DNA of 64,000 bases from Elmis aenea. Lineage: Eukaryota > Arthropoda > Insecta > Coleoptera > Elmidae. Shown piece by piece: positions 23,285 through 33,667 of the stretch (positions are counted from its first letter, which is position 1; every line of letters starts with the position of its first letter). The translations under genes were made by a program, and so were the position numbers. A model generated the notes under the pieces. The model was not told the origin of the DNA. It searched no databases and worked only from the letters and a program-made list of their open reading frames with translations. The stretch is from NCBI GenBank assembly GCA_947652605.1, contig OX393578.1:38011470-38075469 (forward strand). The letters run 5' to 3'.

Positions 23285-24825
23285 GATTCTCAAAAGCTAG
23301 TGTTACCATATGGTAACGCTAGGATCTAGAGGGGTCTAATTCTCATATATATCGTTTAAGACAAAAAAATGCAAAATATGTGTTAAAAGTTTATTTAAAT
23401 AAATTTTGGTTACTTAGTATGAAATATAGCAAAGCAAGAAATACATAATCCGACATCGCACTTACTGCATGCAGTGCGTCCGCTAGAGCAGCAACCCTCC
23501 CCAGCACATCTTCGTCTTTTTTTATCGGGTACTTCGATGACCAAATGGTTTAAAATATCATACCTTATATCATCTGATACACGGTTTAATGATACACTTG
23601 ATTTTGAAGTTGCATGTCGTCCTCCAATTTTAGCTGGAGTACCAGAGGATTTTAAATATGTCGTGGCGAGTTCTCTTCGGAAAGCTAGTTGGGGCATTTT
23701 CCCATCTGCCTTTTTATGAATTTGTCACGCATTATTTACCGAAGCATCAATAAACCAAATGAAAATTGGCCACCACCACTTCTTACTTCTTATACCAATT
23801 TGGTAACGTGCTAGGTTCTCGTCCATTAGGTCAGTTCCACCCATATTTGCATGATATTGTCCAACAATATAAGGACGAGGAACTTGAACAACTTTATGTT
23901 CGGCTTGACTGTACCTTCGCACATTACTAATGGGATTAACTCCATGAGCCGTTGAAGCCACTGTTACTATACTATTATTAACCCAGCGAACAAACATGAC
24001 ACCTTAATTTTTTTCCATGACAGATTCATAGAAACCGCGTGCCTTATTTTTCAAACTTTTTTTGTTTTAAAGGGGACACTTCTTTGGTACGCGATTTTCA
24101 CGAATGGTGCCTGTTCCCTGATAACACTGTTGTTTCAGGTATTCCAAGAGATTCATGCCAGTAAACAAATTATCAAAATACAGATCATATGGCAAATATC
24201 CTTTTTCCTTACGTAGTTCATCTAGCATAGCAACGAATGGCGCAGCTGCTTTTCCAAATTCTTCTTCATATCTCTTGGGGCGGCGTGTACTTTTTCCTTG
24301 GTATAATTCACAGTCGACTAAATAGCCGAACTTGTTGTTCATGCACCACATTTTATATCCGAATCGTATGGGCTTGCCCCGGATAAACTGTTTACACGAG
24401 TGGCCATATAAGCTACCACCAAGTCCTACCGTTACCATATGGTAACGCTTGTGAAAACACGTCTCTACAGTGATACTCAAATCAAATGAAACTAAATTAT
24501 AATCAGTATTTGATAACTTAACATTTTTGAAATGTAATGCAACAAAAATTATTAAAATTGCACTATTATATAACCAACAGTACTTACGCAAATCGGAGGT
24601 CCATGCTGTTTGACAGCAAATAAATTTACCGCCACTTCAAGAGCAAATATTTCGCAAAGCACTCACCGAGGAAGTAAAACTTTTAGTGTAAGACCTAAAC
24701 ACATTCAATATGAATATATTTTAAAAGTCATCTAGTACAAAAAATATCAACTAACGTACATAGCTAATTAAAAAAACCTATAGTTACCGTTACCATATGG
24801 TAACGCTAGGCTTTTAAGGGTTTTA
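23285..24825 (-). mobile_element. Decayed piggyBac-superfamily element
   Basis: The coding relic at 23410-24450 is flanked by related ends: AAAAGC(C)TAG(C/T)GTTACC followed by the palindrome GTTACCATATGGTAAC at 23302-23317 and, in the opposite direction, at 24789-24804. On the right side the outermost bases read, inverted, TTAAAACCCTTAAAAGCC, consistent with a TTAA target and a CCC-type piggyBac end; on the left the TTAA is no longer clear. Roughly 1.5 kb, too short for a full transposase of about 550-600 residues. Confidence 0.75.
23410..24450 (-). pseudogene. piggyBac-type transposase, C-terminal two thirds, broken
   Basis: One minus-strand reading frame spans the fragment without a frameshift but with three in-frame stops (24067-24069, 24007-24009 and a TGA at 23725-23727, probably a lost Trp codon in NAW). 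Recognisable parts in order: KQFIRGKPIRFGYKMW; YFDNLFTG, which holds the second catalytic Asp; TGTIRENRVPKKCPL; VRWVNNSIVTVAST; MGGTDLMDENLARYQIGIRS, which holds the third catalytic Asp; KKWWWPIFIWF; and at the end a Cys-rich finger CAGEGCC...CSKC...CISCF. The N-terminal region and the first catalytic Asp (expected just before YGHSCKQF) are missing, replaced by sequence containing another copy of the terminal palindrome. The enzyme normally excises and inserts at TTAA; this copy is dead. Confidence 0.88.
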
Positions 24826-24915
24826 ATATCAATACTTTCTTGAGCTTACCCAAAATCACTCACGACCCACCTAAACTTGCTCGCGACCCAAAGGTTGGGA
24901 ACCATTGGCCTAAAC

Positions 24916-26827
24916 CAATCGCCCTAGTCCCCAAAATGTATTGCGTATGAATAAGTTACTCACAATAATTATTGTCGTTTTTATAACAAAAATTAAATTT
25001 TACTTGGTTAAAATTTCTTTTTTAATCATTCACAATTTTTTACACAATTTTACTTTCGCCATTTATGTACTTACATTGTATAAAATGATCGCGGAAATTT
25101 ACAAATTCGAAATTTTGAGACCCCCTTTACAAAATATCCTATCGGTTTTAAAACAACAGTCTTACACTTTACACAAGAAATTATATGATGTTTTGAGGTT
25201 CTAAATCACAATTGTTGGTTTAAGACTAGTTTTTGTAAGTTACGCTTTCGCGCTCCGTTCTTGATGAGGGAATTTAAAATTTTCGCTCAATGTGCCTATG
25301 TTACTTACTCATGCCAAACTTGGGTAGAATAATATCCTGCAAATCGAACAACTTGATCTACACGCTTTGGTGATTTAATGGTTTCTGCAGTGTTTTTGTC
25401 TGCCAATGTAGGATGTGATAAATCGAAGTAACAAAGTTTACTGCCAAATCCAACTCACACATATTTATATTAGCTAAAGTTTGATTTGTATAGTACATGT
25501 AGTGTAAATATCAAGAAATAACTTTTAAGTACCTTGTGCACAGTCCTCTAAAGTAATTTATTAGTAAACACAATACGCTCCGAATACATAAAACAGTTTA
25601 TTATTATATCCATAAATATAAACCCGTTTTACCTTAATGCACCCATAATCCTTAAATTGCTGCAGTTGCAGTAAAGTAGAGTTGAGATTTCCTAAAATGT
25701 GTCAGGTATTTTACGACTCCTGCTATATAATCTTAACATGCTAAGGAGAATATATTTTCAGTTTTCCGTGGGCAATTCCGGCACATCTTCAAACTTGACA
25801 AAGTGAATGTTGCTACATAATCTCAATCTCAGTATAAGTAAATTTAAAACCCATAACCGAGTTTGAATGTTTAAAGTGTGCACGTTCGAACCGCGTTGTG
25901 GCTGGATATTCCATTACACTGCCTGCTTGTTTTAACAGCAATTCACTCATTCTGCGTGTATTTTATCCCGTTTGACGATACGTTCTCCGAATTCTATATA
26001 ATTTGATCACGATAGGCGTTATCGCGCTTCATTTCTCCAGTCTAAAACAATTTATCGTACCCGTATTCACTTTATAACACAAAAGCACGCAAAAACTGTC
26101 TGTTAAACGTTATCGGCGTGCCATCATGGAAGATGTATACACAGGAATTACCCGTTTCGACATTATCGGCATTCATCGCCAAGTATTTATATATTGTTTT
26201 ACCGTTGTGGCCCACAAGTAGTGATTAAAAGCGTACGATTTCTCTTTAACGATTGATAGAGGAAGTGTTGATAAGAAACCATAGAATTATCGGCAATTTA
26301 TGAGATTCATGCCACTTTAAGCATAAATTTATGACTGCAAACGTCAGTTATAGGTGTTATATGGACATCCGATTGCCCGGCATAACCCTAATTTATTTTC
26401 TGTAAATTATAGATTCCATAGCTTGTCCACATACATTCGCACGTCGTGGTATATTAAGCGTGCTATTATTTAAATTCAATTTTCTTTTAGCATATCTTTT
26501 GATCTTTTGTGCTACAACAAGAAATATTGGTAGTAATCACTATTAGAATTGAATTTATTCTTTTGTTTCTATATATTTTATTTAAATGAATATTTACTGT
26601 GCAACTATAAAAAAAACATTGACAAAAAAATTTCTTTAATTTTTTTAATATAGTTAGGCATATTCGTTACCAAATACATTCAAAATCAGTTTTTTTTTTT
26701 TAAATAAAGATGTTTTAACATAAAACAATTTTCTTTGATATCTTAAAATTCTTTATGGAAATTAATATCTTTGACGTGGTATAGCATCTAATCAAACTTT
26801 TGATCTTCTTTTTTGCGTCACTTACTA
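24916..26827. other. Unique sequence, no supported gene
   Basis: AT-rich with moderately GC-richer patches at 25780-26000 and 26080-26200. A short frame MEDVYTGITRFDIIG at 26126-26221 (31 codons) has non-random-looking composition but no context. The frame at 24941-25204 is hydrophobic and low in information. I make no gene call. Confidence 0.4.
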
Positions 26828-26988
26828 TCATTCTTTAATTAACTCGTTTGCAATTTCTTCCAAATTTCAGAATGGCTTGAGTATATCTTCCTAACTCGTT
26901 TTAGGCAATTGAATAGGGTTGAGATTAAGGCTGTTGGCTGCCACTTCATCACTCCAATGTGTGTCTAAACGATTTTACACAACTCGTA

Positions 26989-27680
26989 CAAGGTCTGTAC
27001 AAGGTCTGCCAAAATTAACCGAACTTGGTACAAATAGAAAAAACTAGTGGCGCCATCTATACAAAAATTTTGTCGTAGAGAAGTACATACATACTTCATT
27101 GATGTTTTTATCTAAATTTTATGCCATTCGGATCATTAGTAGCCGAGTTATAGCGCCCAAAGTAATAGTATACGTTGTAGAACTGCCGAAAAAAAATTGG
27201 AATAAAAAACCAACATTAAGTTTAATTTTAAACTTGATAAAACATTTGCCGAAACGCATCAATTGATGCAAAACGTGTGTAGTGGTCATTGTCTGTCTCG
27301 TACTCAAGTTTATGAGACGGCTGGCTCACCGTGCTGCCGGAGTAACTGTTTTTTTGCCACAAAAACAAGTGACTGTGTTACATTATTCGCCGCATTCGCC
27401 GGGTTTAGCACCGTGTGATTACTTTTTGTATACACGGCTCAAAATATTCGTGAAAAGAAAGCGTTATAAAAACATTTTATACATCCAAATGACTGTGACG
27501 AACATCCTTAAGAGCACTCCACAAAACGACATAGCGCAATCGTTTGTTGCATTAGTTGGCTGTGCAAATCGTTGTATGGCCGCGGAAGGACTGTATTTTG
27601 AGTAGAATAAGACATTTACCCCAAAAAATGCCTGTATTTGTTATTTTTAAAAAGTTCGGTTACTTTTGCGACAGACCGTG
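26989..27680 (+). mobile_element. mariner element, 692 bp, internally deleted, inserted in a Tc1 gene
   Basis: The ends are CAAGGTCTG...AATTAACCGAACTT on the left and, inverted, CACGGTCTGTCGCAAAAGTA ACCGAACTT on the right, each next to TA (26987-26988, 27681-27682). The left end carries an exact 11-bp tandem duplication TACAAGGTCTG (26987-26997, 26998-27008). Removing the element together with one TA makes the Tc1 frame on the minus strand continue directly from DLLHI to IRVV, which is direct evidence for insertion into that gene. Confidence 0.85.
27195..27605 (+). pseudogene. mariner transposase with central deletion
   Basis: Plus strand. The N-terminal helix-turn-helix survives at about 27195-27312: NIKFNFKLDKTFAETHQLMQ and CLSRTQVYE (family pattern: K..TF.ET.........CLSR.Q..EW). 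It is then joined, out of frame, to the end of the catalytic domain: RAAGVTVFLPQKQVTVLHY, SPHSPGLAPCDYFLYTRLK (third catalytic Asp present in APCDYF; the usual PDL is PGL) and NRCMAAEGLYFE followed by a stop at 27605. The second DNA-binding helix-turn-helix, the first catalytic Asp and most of the catalytic core are deleted. Length is about 40% of the usual 345 residues. Non-functional, but its ends may still be recognised by a related enzyme. Confidence 0.9.
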
Positions 27681-28346
27681 TATTATGTGTAATAGGTCAT
27701 TATCTTGCAGAAAATTGAATTCTCAACTTTGTTTTTTGCTAAAGGCGCCATACGAAGTTCCAAAATATTGTAATGTATTGTTCAGCTGTAAGACTTCCAT
27801 GTTCTATCACCGCAAGCTGTGTTCTTTGACTCAAGTATATGCCACCCCACACCGTAATGGATGCGACTCTGAAATTACAAGATGCATGCATAACATGATC
27901 TTCAAATCTCGTCGTCCATGGACCCTTATTCGTCAATAATTGTTGCTCAAACTGAAACGAGACCAGTTTAAAACGGAACATCTTGCTATTGGGCGTCGTA
28001 CCATTTTGTCACGACAAAATCAACACGAGTTGCTTGATGCCATGCAGTGATTACATATGTGTGGCTGGTCTTCGATATCTTAACATTGAATGTTTTCATT
28101 TTACAGTGCGTAAAAAATCTACAACTTCTTCCCCAAAAATATTTTTGTACCGTCAAGTATAACCGAGTTATTAACGATTTACAAAAATGCCCATTTTGAT
28201 TTTTGTTTATTACCTAGCGTATCATGGAACTTTTTTAAACCATTAAAGCATCACTGAATAGGTTTCAGAAAGAGGAACAATTTTTCTAATTGAAACTTCT
28301 TTGTAGCTCTTACTGTTTATGAGATCACAATAGTGACCACCCTGTA

Positions 28347-29277
28347 TATTGGCACTGGCGAAACAGCAACTAATTATTGCTGTTTTCTGTCACAAAACGT
28401 GTATACCCAGAAACGCAATATTGTTGTTGAGTCTAGATTATTTTCTCACAAAACTAAGTCGTAATTTTGAGGTAAACATGTTTTTAAATCCTTAGATCAA
28501 AGTGAGAACAACAATATTTATTTGTAACTGGTGAGGTGGGGTTTGTCAAAATTAATAACCAATAAGCATTTGCTTTTCTAGAAAGACGAATAGCAGTAAA
28601 TGCAAAAATGTTCATTAACATTTCCGTCTTTTTCTTGACTGCATTTTTAAAGTTTATAGTTATTGCATAGAGTAGGTTTTCTCGGTGCCTCCACCAAGTG
28701 GCGATATTCAACGATATTTGACTTCCTATTATGACATTTTCATCAGTATTTTAAGGTCGGTATATTGTTCAGTACCTTGTTTAACAATTTTTTAAGTTTG
28801 TTTGCGTTTACTTAAATGTAATGACCATTTGTGAGACTTGTTTTGAAGCACTTAATGTGGAATTTATTATAAAAATAAATACAGGGACTAATTGTTTTTT
28901 TGTATGTAAAGTATGTTTACAAAAAGTAGTTGTTTAGGAGTTATTAACAAAACTATTTTCAATTACAAGTTCTAACATTCGTTTTAATTAATCTGAAGTG
29001 GTACAAACCTATAAAGAAGGGTTTTTCACATACATGTGACCACTTTTTTATACTCTATTAAATATAAAGATACACGATATTCATGAATCTTGTTTGCCTG
29101 CTTTTTATGAGGCCAAATATATGGCATACAATATGGCTACAAAATGACAACGTAAGCCAAGATTTAAACACTCTTGACACCGTATGATAATCGATTTGTG
29201 ACGATTTCTATTTCAAAAGTTTTCAAAGTCTATTGACAGTTTTTACCTTCCTCTTGAAAAGTCGTTGCTTTAAATAT
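28347..29277. other. AT-rich sequence
   Basis: No supported element or gene. The minus frame at 28484-28711 has no recognisable domain. Confidence 0.45.
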
Positions 29278-29559
29278 CTAAAAGAAATCGATTGGTCTTA
29301 CACATGAACTTTTTATAGGTATGTTTCGATTTTGTATGAAACCCATTCCGGTTCTCCTCTTTAAATCTTTTACATGATTTTGTGTGAATTTTGCTGTATG
29401 AGTTTCCAATAATGGCCTTAAAACATAGTCAACATAGTGCCTTTCATTAACCTTCATATTTTTTTTACACATGTTTAACGGATATGTGGCTAGACCAGTT
29501 AAACAGTCAACAACCATAAACCCAATCTTAAGGATTTTTTTTGCCCTGCCTTCGTTCAC
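29278..29559 (-). pseudogene. Possible Tc1/mariner-type transposase fragment
   Basis: The minus-strand frame has KKILKIGFMVVDCLTGLATY followed by KVNERHYVDYVLRPLLETH, which resembles the block of mariner-like transposases around the VMVWG motif and the following KVN...Y...VL.P segment. The match is only in pattern: the WG motif is lost, and no DD residues can be assigned with confidence. No element ends were found. It could be a chance frame. Confidence 0.3.
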
Positions 29560-29971
29560 AAATTTCTCTTCCTTAATTCCAGTAACTTATATAAAAGTAC
29601 CTATGCTTCGTCGAGGGTCTCTACCACATCTGATTCTGTTCTTGCCAGGTGCTGTTAATACAACTTTCTTGTATTCGTTTTCCAAACTAACTTGCGCTTT
29701 TTACCGAAACGATGTTAAACCTCCGTTTTTCTAACTTCCATATCTAAGTCGTCATGTGTTATGCGATTTATTGTAGCTAAGTTAGTATTGCAACCACGGC
29801 ATAGCCATTTCCGTTGTATTTAGATGATTTTTGTAATCCAGTATTTTTTTTCTTTTTTGATTAATTAACAAGTGAAAGTTTTCGTTGCATTTTAAATGTA
29901 ACGTTTTTAATCCCATTACCACGCATTTTTATCGAGTTTGCCTACTTTATTCAAAACCTTACTTAAGGCTC
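29560..29971. other. AT-rich sequence
   Basis: Left flank of the hAT nest. No supported feature; possible upstream continuation of the transposase-like fragment at 29278-29559, too decayed to read. Confidence 0.4.
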
Positions 29972-30622
29972 CTTTAGACCAGCTAATCTCAACCGCCGGT
30001 CCGGCGGACCGGTACCAGTCCGCGGAGAATTTTTACCTCTCCACGTTAAAAATATTTATTTTTCAAAAAAAAATTATAATTAAACTTTAATTTATAAAAT
30101 CACGAAATAAACATATTTTAAACTGATTTTAAATTTACGTAATTTAAGATTAGCACGGCACCGAAGACAAATTCCTGTAATGCATTATGTTCGGGAATGT
30201 TCGGGAAAGGAGTGTGCTCCATTCCTGACAATCAATTTTACCAAACATACATGAAGTTAGTAACCAGATAGAATGTCTCTCAGTGGTGTGTCCCTATATG
30301 CAATGATTTTATGATTATTTTTTATAATTTTTTGTGATTTATGTTAAAGGTTTATTTACTTATGTACAGAGTGTTTCGTAAAAATGCGAAAAAATTCAGG
30401 AGGTGATTCTTACCGAAAATTAAGGAAGGTCTTTTATATATTTTTTTCCTTAGACGTCTCCTTTCGGAGTTACACCCCCCAAAGGATAGCGGTAAAATTA
30501 GGTTTTTATTTTATTTCTCAAATTTGGATAAACGTAGGAGAATGATATTTGGTAGATGTTTTATCATCATCATCATCATCATCGTTGTCCTCTTGTACCC
30601 GTAGGTGTCGAGGTTTGTTCCT

Positions 30623-32790
30623 TCACTTTTTTCCTTCGACAAAGCTACGCCACCCCTTTCGGTCCCTGGCCAATACTTTTGCTTCTTCCCATGTTTTTCC
30701 TCTACGTTTTATTGCCTCCACTACGCTGCTGTTCCATGTTGTTCTGGGTCGTCCCCTTCTGTTTTTGCCTATTTTTCTGGCTTCCCATACTTTCTTGACT
30801 TGCCTTGTGCTGTCCATTCATATTAAGTGGCCTGTCCACTTTAATTTCTTTTCCTCTATTTTACTTGTCAGTGATTTCATTTTAAGTGTTTCTCTTATGT
30901 ATTCGTTTCTTATTTTATCTGTTCTTTTTACCCCTTCCACCTTTCGTAGGTACCGCATTTCTGCAGCCTGTAGTCTATTCTCTTGTCCTTTATTCAGTTG
31001 CCAATTCTCAGCACCATATATTAAAATTGGTATGTAGATTGTGTTGTATACAGTTATTTTTGTTTCACTTGATATCTCCTTTTTATTCAAAAAATTCTTA
31101 TATATGGCGTTGTATGTTCTTGTTGCTGTTTTTATCCTGTTTCCTATTTCATTTTCTTGTGTTCCTTTACTGTTTATAATTATTCCAAGATACTTGAATT
31201 CCTCTACTTGTTCTAACATTTCTTCTCCGAGTCTGATGTTGATTTTCTTTTCTTTATTTGAGATAGCCATTACTTTTGTTTTTTTCTTATTCACTAATAA
31301 GTTATAGTTTTTCATTATCTGGGCCCACACATTAATATTATTCTCAAGTTCTTTTTCTTTTTTAGCGACCAGCACAACATCATCTGCGAATACACAAGCT
31401 TGTACTTGGACTTGTTTTAGATTGTGAAAACCTATTGTGTATTTCGTCGTTTGGTTCCAGGTTTGTTTTATAACTTCATCAATTAGGCTTATAAATAGTA
31501 GCGGGCTTAGTACTCCTCCTTGCCGTACTCCATATTTATTTACAAAATGTCCCGAGGTTTGGTTACATGTTCGTACTTTGTTACGTGTTGTTCTGTATAG
31601 ACTTTTGACTGTCTCTAGTATATCAGTATTTACTCCTTTGTTCTTCAAGGCGTTCCATATTTCTTCTCTGTTCACCATATCGAAAGCCTTTTCCATATCT
31701 ATGAATCCTAGGTACACATTTTCTCCCTTCCTTAGTGTTTTTTCTATGATCTGCTGAATTGTGAATATGTGGTCATGTACACTATGAGCTGGTCTAAAGC
31801 CGCTTTGTTCATCTGCTAATTGTGTTTCTACTATGTTTCTTACTTTGTTTTCAATAATGCTTTCATAAACCTTTAGTGCAGTGCATAATAGTGATATTCC
31901 CCGATAATTGCTGCAGTCTTTTGGGTCTCCTCTTTTGTATATCGGGTGTATAATAGACATGTTCCATTCGTTAGGTATGCTTTTTGTTCTCCAGGCCAAG
32001 TTTAGTATTTCAAGGAATTTTTCCTTTCCAGTAGGTCCTAGGTATTTTAGCAGTTCGGAGTCTATTTCATCTTCTCCGGCAGCTTTTCCTATTTTCAATT
32101 TGTCGAGTGCCTTCTGTAATTCAGTTTCTGTTATAATTTCAGTTGTTTCTTGTATTTGGGTTAAGTTCATATTTTCTTCGTTTCTTATATCCTCCTTTTG
32201 CTCATGCCTTTCATTGTTGAGTAATTCGTAAAAGTATTCTTCCCACCTATCCATAATGCATTTTCCGTTAGTTATTAATTGTCCATTTCGATCCTTTATA
32301 GATTTCACTTTTACTTCTGGTTTATTTCTCATATTTTTAAGCGCTTTGTAAAAAAGTTTTTGATTTTCTTTGCTATTCTCTTCAAGCTTCTGCCCAAACT
32401 CATTCCAAGATTTTTGTTTAGCTTCTTTTACCAGGTTCTTAACTTTATTTCTTTGTTTTGTATATACCTCGTATTGTTGCTGGGTTTTACTCTGTATGTA
32501 TATTTTCCATAGTTTTTTCTTTTGTTTTACCTCTTTCTTAATATCTGCACTCCACCAGCTCGTATTTTTTCTGTTGTCTCCTTTCTTTATCACACCACAA
32601 ATTTCTATTGCTACTTTTGTGATTATTTGTTTAAACTTTTCCCATAGATAATTCACATTTTTATTTTGCCCTGTTACACTAAGGCATTCTATGTTTTTAT
32701 CAACTTCCCTTGAATATTTTTCTTTTAGTTCATTATTTCTTAATTTGTAACTTCTAGTTTTACTCTTCGTGTTATTCGGTTTTGGCTTGT
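30623..32790 (-). pseudogene. LINE reverse transcriptase and C-terminal region, one in-frame stop
   Basis: Counting from 32656: a linker (residues 1-170), then RT motifs KAAGEDEIDSELLKYLG (191-207), IIHPIYKRGDPKDCSNYRG (235-253), ADEQSGFRP (281-289), GFIDMEKAFD (317-326, first catalytic Asp), GVRQGGVLSPLLF (376-388), CVFADDVVLVAKK (421-433, catalytic ADD) and FKYLGIIIN. The end has the LKWTGHLI segment, then a TGA at 30818-30820 where related proteins carry Arg (CGA to TGA fits), and the frame resumes with MDSTRQVKKVWEA and GKNRRGRPRTTWN to a stop at 30623. Three key Asp residues are intact, so only the nonsense codon and the upstream frameshift clearly disable it. Antisense ORFs across this interval are shadows. 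Confidence 0.92.
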
Positions 32791-33667
32791 TTCTTTATTT
32801 TTGGCTTGTCTGAATTTAGCTTCTAGTAAGTAGTGGTCACTGCCGATTTCGTATCCTCTTTTGACTCTCACGTCTTTTAGATCTCTCTTATTTTCTCTTG
32901 CTATTACTACGTAATCTATAATTGACTTTTCGTTTCTTTGCGGTACTTCTCTTGTAATTTTGTGTATTTCTTTGTGGTTATAATATGTGTTCATTATCAT
33001 TAAGTTGTTATCATTACAAAACCCTAAAAATCTTTTTCCGTTATTATTCATGGTTTGTTCTCCGTATTGTCCTATTACCCCCTCCCACTTTTTGTGCTGA
33101 TTTCCAACTCGCGAGTTAAAATCCCCTAATATAATTAATTTTCCTGTGTAATCCTGTATCGTTTCTTGTAGATCTATCCAGAAAGTATTCTTTTCTTCTA
33201 CTTTAGCATCCTCGTTAGGGGCATATACAATGATAATTGTCAGTATATCATTTCGTTCTCTTTGTATTACTATTTTCAGTAGTCGTTTGTTTATGTAGTC
33301 CCATTTGCTTAGTCTATCCACCGCATCCTTTTTTACCAGACATCCCACTCCTCCACTCGCATTCTCTGTGTCTGCTACCCCTACATGGATTAGCAGATGA
33401 CCATCCCCTATAACTGTCGCTCCTTTACCCTTCTTCTTTGTTTCTGTTACCGCTATGAGTAGATAATCATTCTCTTCAATTATGTCAAGTAGTTCTATTT
33501 CTTTTCCATTAATCCCTCTCACATTCCAAGTTCCTATTCGCCAATCATTATTTTGACTTTCTATGTATAGTTTTTCCTTATCGGCATTCCCTTTGCTCCC
33601 ATCTTGGTTGTCTATTTTTTTCTTTGCCTCCTCAAATTCCTCCACCAATTCTTTCTCCTTATCCTTT
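32740..33667 (-). pseudogene. LINE endonuclease domain (EEP family), reading frame nearly intact
   Basis: About 300 codons. Every conserved motif of the apurinic-like endonuclease family is visible: GTWNVRG (Asn near residue 42), VTETKKKG (Glu near 69), VYAPNED (near 141-147), LGDFNSRVG (Asp/Asn near 176-178), IIDYV (Asp near 245) and GSDHYLL (Asp-His near 271-272). The enzyme nicks the target strand to prime reverse transcription. Residue numbers count from a TTG at 33648; no Met start is visible and the frame is open upstream to the junction. A frameshift between about 32785 and 32805 moves the frame so that this part ends at a stop (32740) while the downstream protein continues in another frame (KPKPNNTKSKTRSYKLRNNE). 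Confidence 0.9.

Larger units (their letters stand above)
19523..24907. mobile_element. Composite hAT insertion of 5.4 kb with perfect 8-bp target duplication
   Basis: GCCTAAAC is found at 19515-19522 and again at 24908-24915. The ends are CAGCGATTCCCAATC on the left and, inverted, CAATGGTTCCCAACC on the right, followed on both sides by GACCCAA / TCGCGACC-type strings typical of one widespread hAT MITE class. The original element was probably short: most of its length is made of later arrivals (B half-copy 19803-20202, LINE fragment 20365-22750 with its own insertions, piggyBac relic 23285-24825). No hAT transposase was seen. Confidence 0.82.
26828..28080 (-). pseudogene. Tc1-type transposase, decayed and split by a mariner
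   Basis: Minus strand. From 28080 downward: RRPATHM (end of the DNA-binding part), then in another frame SRFSLSNN and RIRVHGRRD (the DESRF region, first catalytic Asp not preserved), then ITVWGGIYLSQRTQLAVIE and HGSLTAEQYI at 27981-27739, then ILELRMAPLA and LQDNDLLHI (second catalytic Asp in the DNA..H motif). After the mariner insertion the sequence resumes with RVV*NRLD, then LNLNPIQ (the SPDLNPIE motif, Asp lost) and LEEIANELIKE before a stop at 26828-26830. Several stops and frame changes. One outer end of the element is visible at 28344, where CACCCTG is followed by TA (inverted, TACAGGGTGGTCACTATTG); the other end was not found. A relic of cut-and-paste transposase, inactive. Confidence 0.85.
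30565..33667 (-). mobile_element. RTE-like non-LTR retrotransposon, 3.1 kb, 9-bp target duplication
   Basis: ATGTTTTAT is found at 30556-30564 and 33668-33676 and is one copy of a stretch of the B arm. The element lies on the minus strand; its 3' end is a short (ATG)n tail, seen on the plus strand as CATCATCATCATCATCATC at 30565-30583. It encodes an apurinic-type endonuclease followed by reverse transcriptase in what was one ORF. Total length, one-ORF design and short-tandem tail fit the RTE-like group (usually about 3.2-3.3 kb), though clade assignment needs a tree. No ATG was found before the endonuclease; the frame is open to the 5' junction, so the copy is probably truncated by a little at the 5' side. 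Confidence 0.9.

Noticed and set aside
25870..25900. GTTCGAAC string resembling a tRNA T-loop
   Set aside because: No A-box, acceptor stem or anticodon arm can be folded around it.
30549..32651. Several plus-strand ORFs of 70-160 codons
   Set aside because: They are antisense shadows of the LINE reverse transcriptase on the minus strand; their Phe/Ser/Leu-rich content mirrors Lys/Glu-rich codons.
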